From contig JASISA010000010.1 in assembly GCA_031771865.1 (NCBI GenBank), positions 1,550,001 through 1,614,000 on the forward strand: a stretch of DNA of 64,000 bases, given 5' to 3'. Made by a program: the position numbers and the translations under genes. The notes beneath the pieces are model-generated. The model made no database searches and had not been told where the DNA came from. It saw only the letters and a list, made by a program, of their open reading frames with translations. Within the stretch, counting starts at the first letter, position 1. Each line of letters begins with the position of its first letter. Below are positions 34,224-44,928 of this stretch, one piece after another. Source of the DNA: Nothophaeocryptopus gaeumannii (taxonomy: Eukaryota; Ascomycota; Dothideomycetes; Mycosphaerellales; Mycosphaerellaceae).

Positions 34224-35958
34224 ATGGATCTTGAGTGGACTAAGTTCTGTGCGCAGTCCAAGAAGCAAGTGATATATCACTGTGATCTTGGCAACGTTTT
34301 CCGATGCCCCTATTGCCTTGTGCACAATCCTCATTACCGAGAAGATGACGGGCCTCTCATATCCTCTCCACTACTAGCAGCACGGCCAGCAGCTACGAGT
34401 GCTGCGAGTGCGCCTACTGGAGCACTGGAGCCTCTACGAGTGCTGCGAGTGCGCTTATTGGAGATGGAGCCTCTAGTACATATACTGGCTTTCAAGGTTT
34501 CGGCACTACCTCTTCGAACCGTGGTAACACCGTTCTTCAGCAGAATAAGAAGTCACACAGCCGCAATATTGGCAACGCTGGTATCGATCCCCTCAGTCCT
34601 AAGGCTTCTACCAACCGCAAGATCTCTCGTCCAGCTGCATCGCCAGCTCCTACGAGTGCGAGTGCGAGTGCACCACTATCTACCTCTTCATCCAAGGGCA
34701 AGGGCAAGGGTAAAGCCCAACGCCGAGAGATTCACTTTCGGTGCGAGGCTTTACAGTGCTTGTCAATATTCGTACGCCGAAGAACAAGAAGCAAAAGGCT
34801 TCAGCGTTGTCAACTCCGGATGTTTGGCACTACGATGAACCGGAGCTTATACAAAGATGGCGACTGGACGGCTTCTTTGATACTTATCAACATATGGTTG
34901 ATATGCTGCCGAGCCGCAACGAAGACATGCGTAGGAACTGGCTCTATTCTACTGTTATTGTTCCGGCTGCTGGACCAACTTTACAGCAATGGTTGATACA
35001 CCCGCATCAAGACTCCTTCCTTTGTGTATCTTTTGATGAGGATACCAACGAACCAATCCGCCCAGCAGACACCAATCTACTATCGGATGACCTCGAAGAG
35101 ATGCTATTGCCATTTCCTCGCAGTCCATGGTCAGCATTGAATGCGACAGTCCATATCAAGGTGGTAATTCTCGTCAATCGGGTCAGACGCTGGAATACGA
35201 AACCAGTCGGCCAACGCGGAATAGCGGATCAGGACGACAGTACTACGAGTCCAGCCAAATCTACTACGAGTGCTGCCAATGCGGATACGAGTGACCGCTA
35301 CACAATTCGCCGCCGGCCGCAGTCTTTCGCCGTGCGCAGTTGACTTCTTCAACGTTGGCATACGCGGCTCGCGAGGCTGCTGCGAGTGAGGTACTGCTGC
35401 GAGTGCTGCTACGAGTACTGCTGCGAGTGGACACAAACGCCAGGCCAGCAGTGAATTGTCGCCTCCATCACCTACTAAAGGCAACGCTGGTCTATCGGTA
35501 CGTCCTTATCGCATTCCGGCTGGTGCAGAGATCATTGATCTAACCAGCGAGGCTAGCGATCAATCAAGCAGTAGTTTTAGCTTTGACTCGCCGAGTGAAT
35601 GGTTCGTCAAGAAGGAACCCAAGGCTCCTATTGTTGAAGAAGATTATGAGGTCGTAGAACCAACTCGCGATACTTTTCGGAGAGGCTGGATACTATTATT
35701 GAGCAGACGGAGGTGTCGTTGTTTGTTGAGGAGGCTATACAGCAGCAAGTCGCTGCTCCGCTGGAGCAGGTAGAATCAGTGCCTGTTGCTGAACCAACAC
35801 CTCCAACAACTGTAGCTGAACCAGCACCTCCAACAACTGTAGCTGATCCAGCACCTCCAACACTTGCTGAACCAGCCCAGACGCATATCAAGAAGCCAAG
35901 GAAGAAGCTGGTTGTGGAGCCGTCAACGCGGAAGACAAGGTCGATGAAGGGTAATTAA
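34224..35958 (+). pseudogene. Transposon accessory ORF, Ser/Thr-rich with a SUMO-interaction-like motif (frame-broken or spliced)
   Basis: Begins MDLEWTKFCAQSKKQ at 34224 with a small Cys pair (CPYCLVHNPHY). Coding character then moves between frames: a Ser/Thr/Ala-rich stretch with the basic KGKGKGKAQRRE (to ~34750), a folded-looking block (DVWHYDEPELIQRW, MRRNWLYSTVIVPAAGPTL; ~34770-35160), a low-complexity TAASAATS segment from the CTGCGAGTG motif, then EIIDLTSE (a typical SUMO-interacting motif) and a Pro-rich tail ending RKTRSMKGN at 35958. Frame changes may be introns or decay. No known family was recognised. Its place in the element suggests an accessory transposition or host-interaction role. 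Confidence 0.5.
35788..35874 (+). repeat. 27-bp tandem coding repeat
   Basis: Units at 35788-35814 and 35815-35841, a third shortened unit from 35842, and a partial fourth. They encode AEPTPPTTV-like repeats in the tail of the transposon accessory ORF. Confidence 0.85.
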
Positions 35959-36072
35959 TTTCTTTAGTTGGTAGATATATCTCGTATGTAGGAATGGAGT
36001 TCAGGTTCAGGCACTCGCAGCACTCGTATTTTGACACTGCTATCTAGTACCAAGGTTTGCCGGTAGTCTTGT

Positions 36073-36723
36073 CTACAAGCTACTCTCAAAGGCGCCGAGA
36101 CGAAAGCCCACAAAGCCAGCACGACGAGCAGCCTCCATCTCAGTGTCAAGACTAGACACTTTAGCCTCAATGGCAACCAAACGAGCCTCCAAATCAGTAA
36201 CCTTAGTCTTTAGGCTCTCGTTCTCAGCACGCAGACCAGCAGTCTCTCCACTCGCAGCACTCACAGCACTCGCAGGCTCGACAAGCACACCACCTTCGTC
36301 GACATCCTCCATCTCCTCATCTTCATCTTCATCTTCGTCTTCATCTTCAGCCTTGGCTTCATTGGCAAGGCAGCCAGACTTTCCATGCCGCTTGCAATAG
36401 GCACACGCAAGATCTCCACGGTCTTTGAACACCATACAGGGCTGCGGATTCTTCTTGCACTCGCACCACGGGCAGGGGATAGAGCGGCTTTGCCTACGAG
36501 TGTGTCTGCGAGTAGATTCAAATAGCTACGAGTCAATTAACTCACCTTCATTAGTCTCCATGATACGGCCAGCCGTATCAAACTTCCGCAAATTGTTCAA
36601 AGCTGACTTGCGCTCCTTGCTATTGGTAGACTCGCTGCTGGCTACCCACTCGTTCCATTGATAGTCTTCGACATGCCAGAAGTCGGTGGTGGTAGTAGTG
36701 GTTGGTTGGCGGAATTGAGACAT
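36073..36723 (-). CDS. Transposon-encoded Cys-rich coiled-coil protein
   Basis: Exon 1 runs from ATG 36723 (MSQFRQPTTTTTTDFW) to about 36542. A likely intron from GTGAGT to CTCGTAG follows, then the second exon to the stop at 36073. The second exon reads a Cys-rich block (CPWCECKKNPQPC, CAYCKRHGKSGC) that could bind zinc, an acidic EDEDEDED run, and a heptad region (LRAENESLKTKVTDLEARL) typical of a dimerising coiled coil. The exact acceptor phase was not resolved. No family was recognised. It lies in opposite orientation to the transposase inside the TIRs. Confidence 0.5.
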
Positions 36724-37054
36724 CGCGGCAGTAGTATTCTTGTAGTTTTGACGGGGAGAATGTTGATGTAGCTAAGATAGTAAGCAAAGGAAAAGAAAGA
36801 GTAGATATACGAGTGCTGCGAGTGAAAAGGACAATAGTAGTACTTACAATAGCATCAGTTCAAAATAGCAATACGGCCTACGCAGCCTGCTATTGTCCAG
36901 CTATGACTGCTTCATAACAACAGCAAGCCGCGCAGGCCGTCTGCGAGTGTGCTGCGAGTGTTTTAGGCGATAGCGACGCCTGTATAGATGAGAAAGGGCC
37001 ATATTAGTGTAACTGAGGTTGGTAGATTTGAGGTCAAAGTAACGTGACACTATG

Positions 37055-37092
37055 AAGTTGATATGACCCTTAGTCATGAACAGGGCTCTGCC
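37055..37092 (-). repeat. Right terminal inverted repeat (38 bp)
   Basis: Exact reverse complement of 32296-32333 across all 38 bases; similarity stops immediately inside. Followed by CCTC at 37093-37096, the putative target duplication. Confidence 0.92.
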
Positions 37093-37175
37093 CCTCGAGC
37101 TCTCACGCCGGCTCACCGTCCTCCTTCCTATCCCTCGCCGCCTTCTGCCTCAACTTCCGGTTCTTGCTCTTGTTC

Positions 37176-37823
37176 TTATTGCTTTTCCATCGCATTCGGA
37201 TGGACCTGAGCTTTGAATCCCTCCGCCTCGTCTGGTGAAAGCTTCCAAGTCAGGTAATTGAACCAAGAGACGCCTGATATGCCCTTGCTCTCCTTTTCAG
37301 CGTATAGTTCTACGAGCTTGGCACCCTCGTCCATCACGTCGATGATGCCCATTAACTCGACAGCGACCTCGATTCTGGCCCGCAACGCAGCCTCTTTTTC
37401 CTCTGGAGCTTTCGCAGCGTCTTTATGTCACATCAGATACGCGTCTAAGCGGTCTACCAGACTCAAATCGTCTTGCAGACCGTCTCGGAGCTTGTGCAGC
37501 AGCTGCTGGCATCTCAAGTGCATGCCAACATAGTCGAAATCGAGGTGTTGCGCAGCTTGAGCGACGGTAGACCGACCGATGTCGAGCAGAGGCACAAAGT
37601 GAGTCGGTTGCGATGCAGACTTGTGTACGATGTAAGTGGAGTTGTCGAGAATCTGCTGAGTAAGCATGATGAAAGATCCAGCATCTCCCTTCATCGTCAA
37701 ATGATGAGTAGGGTATTGATGGCAAGACAACTGACTGGCATCAGCAGCATGATCGCTTGATGATGACCTCCGACCTGAACGACAGACCCAATCGCGGCTC
37801 TCCATGTCTGCCATCTCTCCCAT
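37176..37823 (-). pseudogene. Unknown gene remnant with in-frame stop beside the transposon
   Basis: A continuous minus-strand frame of 215 codons is interrupted once by TGA at 37428-37430 (CTG ATG TGA CAT AAA). The upstream part has HFVPLLDIGRSTVAQAAQHL and DYVGMHLRCQQLLHKLRDG; the downstream part has AKAPEEKEAALRARIEVAVE and VSWFNYLTWKLSPDEAEGFK. Helical, charged residues on both sides look coding, so a CGA-to-TGA change is a simple explanation. Past the stop at 37176 another frame gives a Lys/Arg-rich tail to about 37105. No family was recognised. Confidence 0.45.
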
Positions 37824-38236
37824 TCATCTGGAGAAGAATTTCGACTGCCTGCAACACCTCGGACGATCGCTATCGTTACCGGCCGCCTCTTCTACAAAAC
37901 AAAACAATCTCACCATGGCGGTCACACAAGGGTAAATGGTGTTGCCTGGTGACTTGACGTCTCAGACAGCAGAGATGCCTCGGCTCGTTGACAGCTCCAA
38001 GCCTTCCCAATGGAGGAGGGGAGCTTTTACCACACTGCCCCTCCTGGCCATGATCGACGATACACTGCCAAAATCGAAGCCACTGTCAGGCACCACATCT
38101 ACCGCGTACCTGGATCGCCCAGACTCGCGTCCATGTCATCGTAAACATAAGTTAAGTCTGTGGTGTGTCGCAACCCACCCTGCACTCAATATCTTGGTTG
38201 CTTCGAGCTTGACTTCTCTGACACTACAGCTTCAAC
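37824..38236 (+). other. P450 upstream region
   Basis: 413 bp before the P450 start. It holds short unsupported ORFs only, and no GATA iron site was seen. Confidence 0.4.
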
Positions 38237-39959
38237 ATGGCCCCTCTACCACCTTCAGCGTTGTTGCTCATTGCAACAGCTGCAGAGTCGGCTGTTGCGT
38301 AGGTCACGATCAATGGCAAAGCATGCATGAAAGACTGACAATTCTAGCGTCGTCCTCTTCCCATCATATCTTCCAAAGCACTATGTTTCGCCTCTGCTCG
38401 CCGTCTTCATACGAGTGCTCGGGATCAACATTCTCCTAGCAGTTCTCTACAAAGTCGCCATCTATCCATATTTCGTCACACCGCTGCGACACTTGCCTCG
38501 ACCGAAGGGCGGAATATTTCCAGTCGGCCATGGAATGACCATGTTCGAGAAGCCTTCTGGCAAAAGCTTCCTGCAGTGGATGAAGGATATCCCTAACGAG
38601 GGCTTGATTCACTTTCGTGGCTTCATGAATGGCGACCGTGTTCTGGTCACAAGCGCAGAGGCGTTGAAAGAGCTGTTAGTCACAAAGCCATATGAGTTCG
38701 AGAAGCCGGCGCCGCTTCGCAACTTCCTACGATACATCCTTGGTGACGGTTTGATCATTGTCGAGGGAGACGACCACAAGTTCTTGCGCAAGAACTTGAT
38801 GCCAGTCTTTAGCTTCCGACATATCAAAGAGCTCTATCCAATCTTCTGGGAAAAATCTGTGCAACTCATGCAAGGCGTTGCTCAGCAAGTCGCCGAGACT
38901 CCTGAAAGCCCCGGCAGCAAAACATCTGTTGTTGAGATCAACCATTGGGCGACGAAGGTGACAGTCGACATCATCGGCATGGCAGCCATGGGTCGGGACT
39001 TTCAGTCATTAAAGAACTCCGACGACCCTCTCATCCAAGTTTACGAGGAGCTTTTGGAACCAACAGTCGAAAAGCAAGTCTACTTCGCCTCCCAAATCCT
39101 CGGCCCAGCCAAACTCATCCGCGCCCTCCCCTTGAAGCTCAACCGACGCAGCAAAGTCATCGTCGAAACCCTCAACGACATCTGCCTCAATCTCGTCCGC
39201 GAAAAGAAACAGCTCATCAAAACTGAATCCTCCGCCCACAAAGATATCCTCTCCCTCTGTATACGCTCAAACAACTTCTCCGACGAACAACTCGTCGACC
39301 AACTCCTCACCTTCCTCGCCGCAGGCCACGAAACAACCTCTTCGGCCCTAACCTGGACCTGCTACCTCCTAGCCAAATACCCCAAGATCCAATCCGCCCT
39401 ACGCGAGGAAATCCACTCTACAATCCCCTCACCTTCAAAACCTGTCCCTGCCGATGCGGATCTCGCCACGATATTCGAATCCGCTCCCTTACTAAACGGT
39501 GTTTGCAACGAAGCCATCCGTCTTTATCCCACCGTCCCCATAACCGTCCGTCTAAACCCCAAGCCTACAACTCTTGTTGGTAAACATCTCCCAGCCAACA
39601 CCCAACTTCTCCTCTCCCCCTGGGCCATCAACCGCAATCCTGCCTTCTGGGGCCCGGACGCCGACGAATTCACACCTTACCGTTGGATCGATACGGATGA
39701 GAAGACGGGTACTCAGCACCCGAATAATTCGGGGGGAGCGCCGAGTAATTATGCGATCTTGACTTTCTTGCATGGCCCGAGGAGTTGTATTGGACAGGGG
39801 TTTGCGAAGGCGGAATTGAGATGTCTTGTTGCGGCTCTGGTGGGGAGTTTTGAGATGACTTTGGCTAGGCCGGAGGAGGAAGTTGTGCCGCATGGGCTTG
39901 TTACTACGAAGCCGAAGGATGGGATGCATTTGAGGTTGAAGGCGCTGGGGAGCTGGTAG
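38237..39959 (+). CDS. Cytochrome P450 monooxygenase
   Basis: Exons 38237-38298 and 38348-39959 with a 49-bp intron (GTAGGT...TTCTAG); 557 residues. The heme-binding motif FLHGPRSCIGQGF gives the Cys ligand. AGHETTSS is the I-helix oxygen-binding motif and EAIRLYP carries ExxR. An N-terminal hydrophobic anchor (INILLAVLYKVAIYPYF) follows a hydrophobic first exon, typical of ER P450s. All catalytic elements are intact. The CYP family was not assigned. Its neighbours are housekeeping or unrelated genes, so no pathway can be inferred. Confidence 0.92.
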
Positions 39960-40066
39960 AGGAAGGGTTGGGGGGAATGGCATAGGAGATGGAAGGGAGT
40001 GTAGGGAGGGAGCTATACCCGTGTACATTGGAATATGAGTAGCCTGAAAGAAATACTTCTTTAGTC

Positions 40067-40100
40067 CTCGTCGTAGTGTGCCACTCGTCGTAGTATGCCA
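40067..40100. repeat. 17-bp tandem repeat
   Basis: Two adjacent copies of CTCGTCGTAGTGTGCCA, differing at one base, between the convergent ends of the P450 and BTB genes. Confidence 0.8.
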
Positions 40101-40119
40101 AGTCAGCAGTCCTCGTATG

Positions 40120-41307
40120 TCATATCGACCTCGCAGAGAGCGTATCTCTCACGCAGCAGTCCATCCGCTTAGCCAGCCGTGTGTGAGTGCTGCTAGCACT
40201 AAGCGCCGACCGAGAATCAGGCTTCATATGGGGGGATTGCATTGCATCAATCTTCTTCTTCAGAGCGACCCAAGACGTCTGCGCTGTCTTCATATTCTGA
40301 AAATCTGTACGCTCCTTGAAGGCCTCTCGGTCGATCTTTGGCAAACCTCCCAAACTTGACTTGAACACGGCAATCATGAGTCTGACGTCGCTCTCACTGA
40401 GCTGATTGCCGCGAACTGACCCTGCACCTTCATTGCCGTTCGGACCCGATGGGGAAGTTTTTGCAGTCGACTCCCGCTTACGCTTCCGGTTGCTGCACAG
40501 CGCGCCCTTCTCATGCTGATGGAAATTGCAGGGATCTATGTCGTCGAATCCACTTTCAATGCCATTGCTCAGAGAAGCGAGATGTCCCATCGCACCACGT
40601 GCAACGTCCGCCACGAAGTCTGCAGGCAGGCCCTCCTCCTCCAAAGACATAGCTTTTGCATCCCAGACATAGCAATTGACAACCAGATCCCTCAATCTCG
40701 ATCTCGGGTTCGTCAACTCGTAGACTTTCTTGATGATGCCGGGTGACGGTGCGAAGCCTTTGCCTATGCAGACTTTCTCGCGCAGGATTGCGAAATATGG
40801 CATTGACTGCGACATCCATGGCCTTGGTGTCTTTTCATATTTTGAGCTGTGCCGCAGAACTCGATTAGGAGTTCCATCTGCGAGTCTAGTTGCTGTTCGT
40901 CGACGATGGTTGACTTGCATGCGATCCTTTCCGTGTCGACGTATCGGAGGTAGAGGGTGAAGGCGTCTGCTGTGATATGGAGGAGTTCGATGATTCGTTC
41001 GTAGGGTATGTTGTTGCCGGGCGCGAGGTAATTGAAGATGGATTTGTGGAGGAGGAAAGAGGTTCGGTTTTGACCGATAACTATCTGGATCACATTGCCA
41101 TCTGGCCTGTTGCGACATTAGTACAGTATGCCGTGAGTGGGTGACAGTCAGCAGAGTCGCATTGCGGAGTTTGGCGAATGGCACTCACTGTGGGCGATGG
41201 TCGTCATAGTGGTAACACTGAGGAGCCTCGTCCATGCTGGGTGCGATGTCGGTCTTTCTGGATGGTGTTGTTGGTGGGCTCTCTGTCTGAAATGCATTTG
41301 TATCCAT
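40120..41307 (-). CDS. BTB/POZ domain protein with basic, SANT-like C-terminus
   Basis: Exon 1 is 41189-41307 (MDTNAFQTESPPTTPS) and intron 1 is 41107-41188. The BTB fold follows: PDGNVIQIVIGQNRTSFLLHK, then HITADAFTLYLRYVDTERI. A later block KKVYELTNPRSRLRDLVVNCYVW is the hallmark of a large fungal BTB family. The end is basic (NRKRKREST) with a short region, SESDVRLMIAVFKSSLGG, that looks SANT-like. Joining the halves needs a second intron; 40764-40813 keeps frame and gives 351 residues, but its donor (GTCGCA) is weak. A third frame across the same bases reads KAMDVAVNAIFRNP, which also looks coding, so an indel is possible. Members are presumed adaptor or nuclear proteins of unknown role. 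Confidence 0.65.
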
Positions 41308-41865
41308 GGTGGTCTAGTGCAATCAACGATGTATGTTTCTTTAGCGCGCACTTGATACAACGTCATGTAATGACTGGTATTGGTGTAAGTGGTAGACGTG
41401 GTGGCATTAAGCATTTGCAATTGCTTGGTGTAGCAATCAAAAAGCTTTCACATGTTCATTCTTCCTCTCACTTCCTCGCGATTGGTCACCGGGCTGGACC
41501 TACCGACGCAATCCGCTAATCTCTTTCAGAGCTACCTAGTATGCGCGCTCTTGCGTCGTTCTCGAAGTCCTGTCAGGACCCTATTCCGACCTCTCAGTAT
41601 GCCTGCGTTCCCTAACTTAGCAACGCGTAGAAAGCCGGGCCTTGAGGTTGGGGTAGAGTCTCTGTGCCCAGAATCCTTTTGGCCAGCGACCTGTGTGGAC
41701 GGTCTCTGTGATGATCTCTCATAAAGTCGTGGTTCACATTATCGAATGCGATTTTCGTGGAGTTGAGGAGGCAAAATGCTGGCTCGCGCAGTCTATTGTT
41801 CTTGGCGGCGAGGCGAATGCAGAAATCCCGTCGTCAATAATGCCGCATCTGCAATACCAGGGGGC
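41308..41865. other. Intergenic region, BTB gene promoter side
   Basis: 558 bp between the BTB start and the TMA16 stop. No supported gene or repeat. Confidence 0.4.
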
Positions 41866-42405
41866 TCATGATGCTCCTCTGGGTGGAAACTGGCTCTCCT
41901 TCACAGCGCCACTCTTCTCAACTCTCACAAATCTCAGCGGAGCCAGCGAAAGCCACTCGCCCGTCCACGCATCCAACTTCTGCAGCGTCTCTTCGTCCTG
42001 CAGGTTCGGCAGCCAGAAGCCGCTGTCGAATTCCGCTGCTTCAGCCTTGATCTGCTGTTCCAGAAGAGTCTGCCTCGTTGACGGTGGCCTTCCAGGTCTT
42101 CGCTCAGCCTTCATAGCTGCAAGTTCCTCATCGTGTCGGCCCACGAATTGCCGGATCAGGTCCTTGATCTCGTCCACCTCAAGCGGATGAAGGGTCTCGG
42201 GCAAGTTGTCTTGGAAGAAAGATATGCGATCCAGCCACGGTCGATTCGCCTTCTGCCGAGTTGCGTTGACTCTGGCAACACGTTCGTCTCTCCCGGCTGC
42301 ACTTCTCAGTCGTCTGGCGTCTCTGCTGTTCTCGTGGAGTGCGTTGACCTTGGCACCTTTCTTCTTAGTGACGCGCTTTGTGACCTTGCTTAATTTGGAA
42401 GGCAT
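41866..42405 (-). CDS. TMA16: Translation machinery-associated protein 16 (TMA16)
   Basis: Single exon, 179 residues from the ATG at 42405 (MPSKLSKVTKRVTKKKG). The Tma16 domain is recognisable: ALHENSRDARRLRSAAGRDE, then RPWLDRISFFQDNL and a GRHDEEL stretch. The very basic N-terminus suits a pre-60S ribosome-associated factor; in yeast Tma16 binds nuclear 60S precursors. The frame is open further upstream to an ATG at 42519, but conservation begins at MPSK. It is divergent from EXO1, with 318 bp between starts. Confidence 0.9.
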   Translation of the reverse strand: MPSKLSKVTKRVTKKKGAKVNALHENSRDARRLRSAAGRDERVARVNATRQKANRPWLDRISFFQDNLPETLHPLEVDEIKDLIRQFVGRHDEELAAMKAERRPGRPPSTRQTLLEQQIKAEAAEFDSGFWLPNLQDEETLQKLDAWTGEWLSLAPLRFVRVEKSGAVKESQFPPRGAS

Positions 42406-42723
42406 CTTTTGGCTGTTTTCCCTGTGATTTGGACTCTGGGAGAAGTCAAGGAAATTTTGGATGCATGGTGAGGTGTGTGTCGGGACAGACGGACGCACAT
42501 CGGCCGCACCTTCCCGCAAGCCGATTGCCGCCTCTTTGAACCTTGATCGACGCGCCGACGCGTCTTGACTTCAACTCAACTCGGCCAGCGTTTGCATTGC
42601 GATCAAACTCACCGACACTCTTCTTCCCGAAACACACTTTGGATTTGTAGACCGGATTGTGCAGCCTCTTGTCGACATGCTTCGCTAATGAGGGACATTG
42701 TACGACACTGACAGCCCGACAAC
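42406..42723. promoter_or_regulatory. Divergent TMA16/EXO1 promoter
   Basis: 318 bp between two housekeeping starts. It contains a palindromic-looking GC-rich segment (cgacgcgccgacgcgtc) near 42550. No ORF is supported. Confidence 0.4.
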
Positions 42724-44928
42724 ATGGGCATCCAAGGTGGGCGGCAATGGACATGATGAATCTGATATTGGAAACTAACATGACTACCAGGACTCTTGCC
42801 GCTGCTCAAGAGCATTCACAAGCCCACCCACCTCAAATGCTTCGCTGGACAGACACTGGGAATCGACGCCTATGGCTGGTTGCACCGTGGCACAGTCGCC
42901 TGTGCCATTGACTTGGCGCAGGACAAGCCCACCCGGAAGCACATCAATTTCGCCCTCCACCGAGTTCGTATGCTCATCCACTTCGGCGTGAAACCGTACC
43001 TGGTCTTCGATGGCGACTACCTACCTAGCAAAGCTCATACCGAGAAGGAACGTGCGACAAGACGGAAAGAGAGCAAAAGAGTTGGTCTGGAGATGCTGAG
43101 GACGGGACGGCCTTCGCAGGCGCAGATGGAGTTGCAGAAAGCGGTGGACGTGACACCAGCTATGGCGCGAGAGCTGATCGAAGAGCTCAAAAAGCTGGAT
43201 GTCTCATACGTTGTCGCACCCTACGAAGCAGACAGCCAACTCGCCTATCTCGAGAAGCAAGGCGCCATCGATGGCGTCATCAGCGAGGACTCAGATCTAC
43301 TGGTCTTTGGTGTGAAATGCCTTCTGACCAAGCTTGATCAATACGGCGAGTGTGTCATGATCAATCGCGCCGACTTCACCGCTTGCAAAGATGTCAGCCT
43401 GGTTGGGTGGACTGACAAGGAGTTCCGGATGATGGCCATGTTGAGCGGATGCGATTATCTGCCAGGAATTGATAAGATGGGCTTAAAGACGGCATACCGG
43501 CTTGTCAGAAAGCACAAGACGGTCGACCGTGTCGTGCGTACTGTGCAGTTCGACGGGAAGATGAAGGTGCCCAAAGGCTATCTAGAAGATTTCCAAAGAG
43601 CAGAGCAAACCTTCCTGTACCAATGGGTCTTCTGTCCGGAAGCGAAGTGTCTGCTGAACCTCAACCCGCTTCCTGCTGGTTTGAAGGCGGACAGCATGCC
43701 CTATATTGGCACGCATGTCGATGCTGAGCAGGCCGTCGGTGTAGCGCTCGGCGATCTAGATCCGAACACCAAGAAGCAAATACTCCTACCGCAGCGATTC
43801 TTACATCCCGTACGTCGGACACGAACGATCCAAACACCGGACGAAAAGCCTGGAAAGTCGATAGAGGAGTTTTTCAAACCGCGGCGGATACCCTTGGCCG
43901 AACTCGATCCAAACTCCTTTACGCCTTCACCTAGTCAGAATCTGCTCCTGCAATCGCAAGATCAGAGACCGTGGTCTGCATCACAGGTCCCGGCTCCTCG
44001 TGTCTTTGGCGCACGCAGATCCTCCAACGCTCAGCCGCCATCGACAGCACCGCATGCATCGCGTCGAACAGTGACGGATCCATTCCCGGCCGCGAGAGCA
44101 TCTCCTAAGAGGCAACGACTTTGCTCCGAACCTGGCTTGGCGGCTGCAATGGGCGCATCAGAGGAATCTGCAACCAGCCGCTTCTTCAACAAATCTACCG
44201 CACAACCTAGTCCGTCTTTGCGAAGAAAGTCGACTCGCAAGAGCGAAGAATTCGAGCTATGGTCTGATGACTCTGTTGCAGATGCGGTCGCTGCAGCTGC
44301 TGAAGCCGTCGAGTCTACTCCAGCAAGTGGCGCTGCTTCACCACGGAAGCGAAAGAAGATGAGCATATTCATTGATCAAGTTGCGCAATCTGAGGACTCG
44401 AATGCGAAAACCGAATCGCAAGAGACCACGGTGCCCACACTAGTATCGACTAGGGATGCAGAGTCGGTCTCTGCGTACACTCCAAGCACATCGTTTGAGA
44501 GCACGCCCTCGCAGAAGAGCAACATATTCAGCACAGGCATCAGCATGAACTTCGCTGCGCTCTCATACAAGCCATCGTCGACACCAAGAAAGACTGTCTC
44601 GCGGACGATATCAGCGCCAGTGCTTTCGGAAACACCATTGCGAGTGCAGCAATCGGCCGCGCCAGAGAAACTCGCCTTATGGCCCGACATTGATGACAGT
44701 GGTATCGTGCTGGAATCACCAGCCGGACTCCGAGCGTTCCCTTCTGATATCGCCGAGCCAAGTGATGATCTCATCACTGATGAAGAGTTTCTTGAAATGG
44801 AGAAGCTGCCGTTGCCCTTCAAGGGCAGTGAGGACCTTCTGGTGCCAGACAGTCCAAACGACGATAGCTCTACCGACAGCGGCACCCGACCAGCCCTGGA
44901 TTTGAGCAAATTTGCTTTTGCAGGCTGA
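42724..44928 (+). CDS. EXO1: Exonuclease 1 (5' flap/5'-3' exonuclease, mismatch repair and end resection)
   Basis: Exon 1 is only 13 nt (42724-42736). A 54-bp intron follows, then exon 2 42791-44928; 716 residues. The start MGIQGLLPLLKSIH spans the splice and is diagnostic for EXO1. Active-site acids of the XPG/FEN nuclease fold are visible: GIDAYGWLH, FDGDYLPSK, YEADSQLAYLE, SEDSDLLVFG and GCDYLPGI, followed by the helix-hairpin-helix region KMGLKTAYRLV. Residues after about 360 are low-complexity and Ser-rich, as in other EXO1 tails that bind mismatch-repair partners. Nuclear. It is divergent from TMA16. Confidence 0.95.

Larger units (their letters stand above)
32274..37092 (+). mobile_element. 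Integrase-like DDE DNA transposon, 4.8 kb, with 38-bp TIRs
   Basis: The left end (32296-32333) and right end (37055-37092) are perfect 38-bp inverted repeats beginning GGCAGAGCCCTGTTCATGAC. The outermost 20 bp of the left end are repeated in tandem at 32274-32293. CCTC occurs immediately outside both limits (32270-32273, 37093-37096), consistent with a 4-bp target-site duplication. Cargo is a broken transposase with retroviral-integrase-like D, D, E residues, a Ser/Thr-rich ORF, and a minus-strand coiled-coil protein. The integrase-like core and 4-bp duplication resemble Ginger-type elements, but the superfamily was not confirmed. Identical TIRs suggest a recent insertion. Confidence 0.88.
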
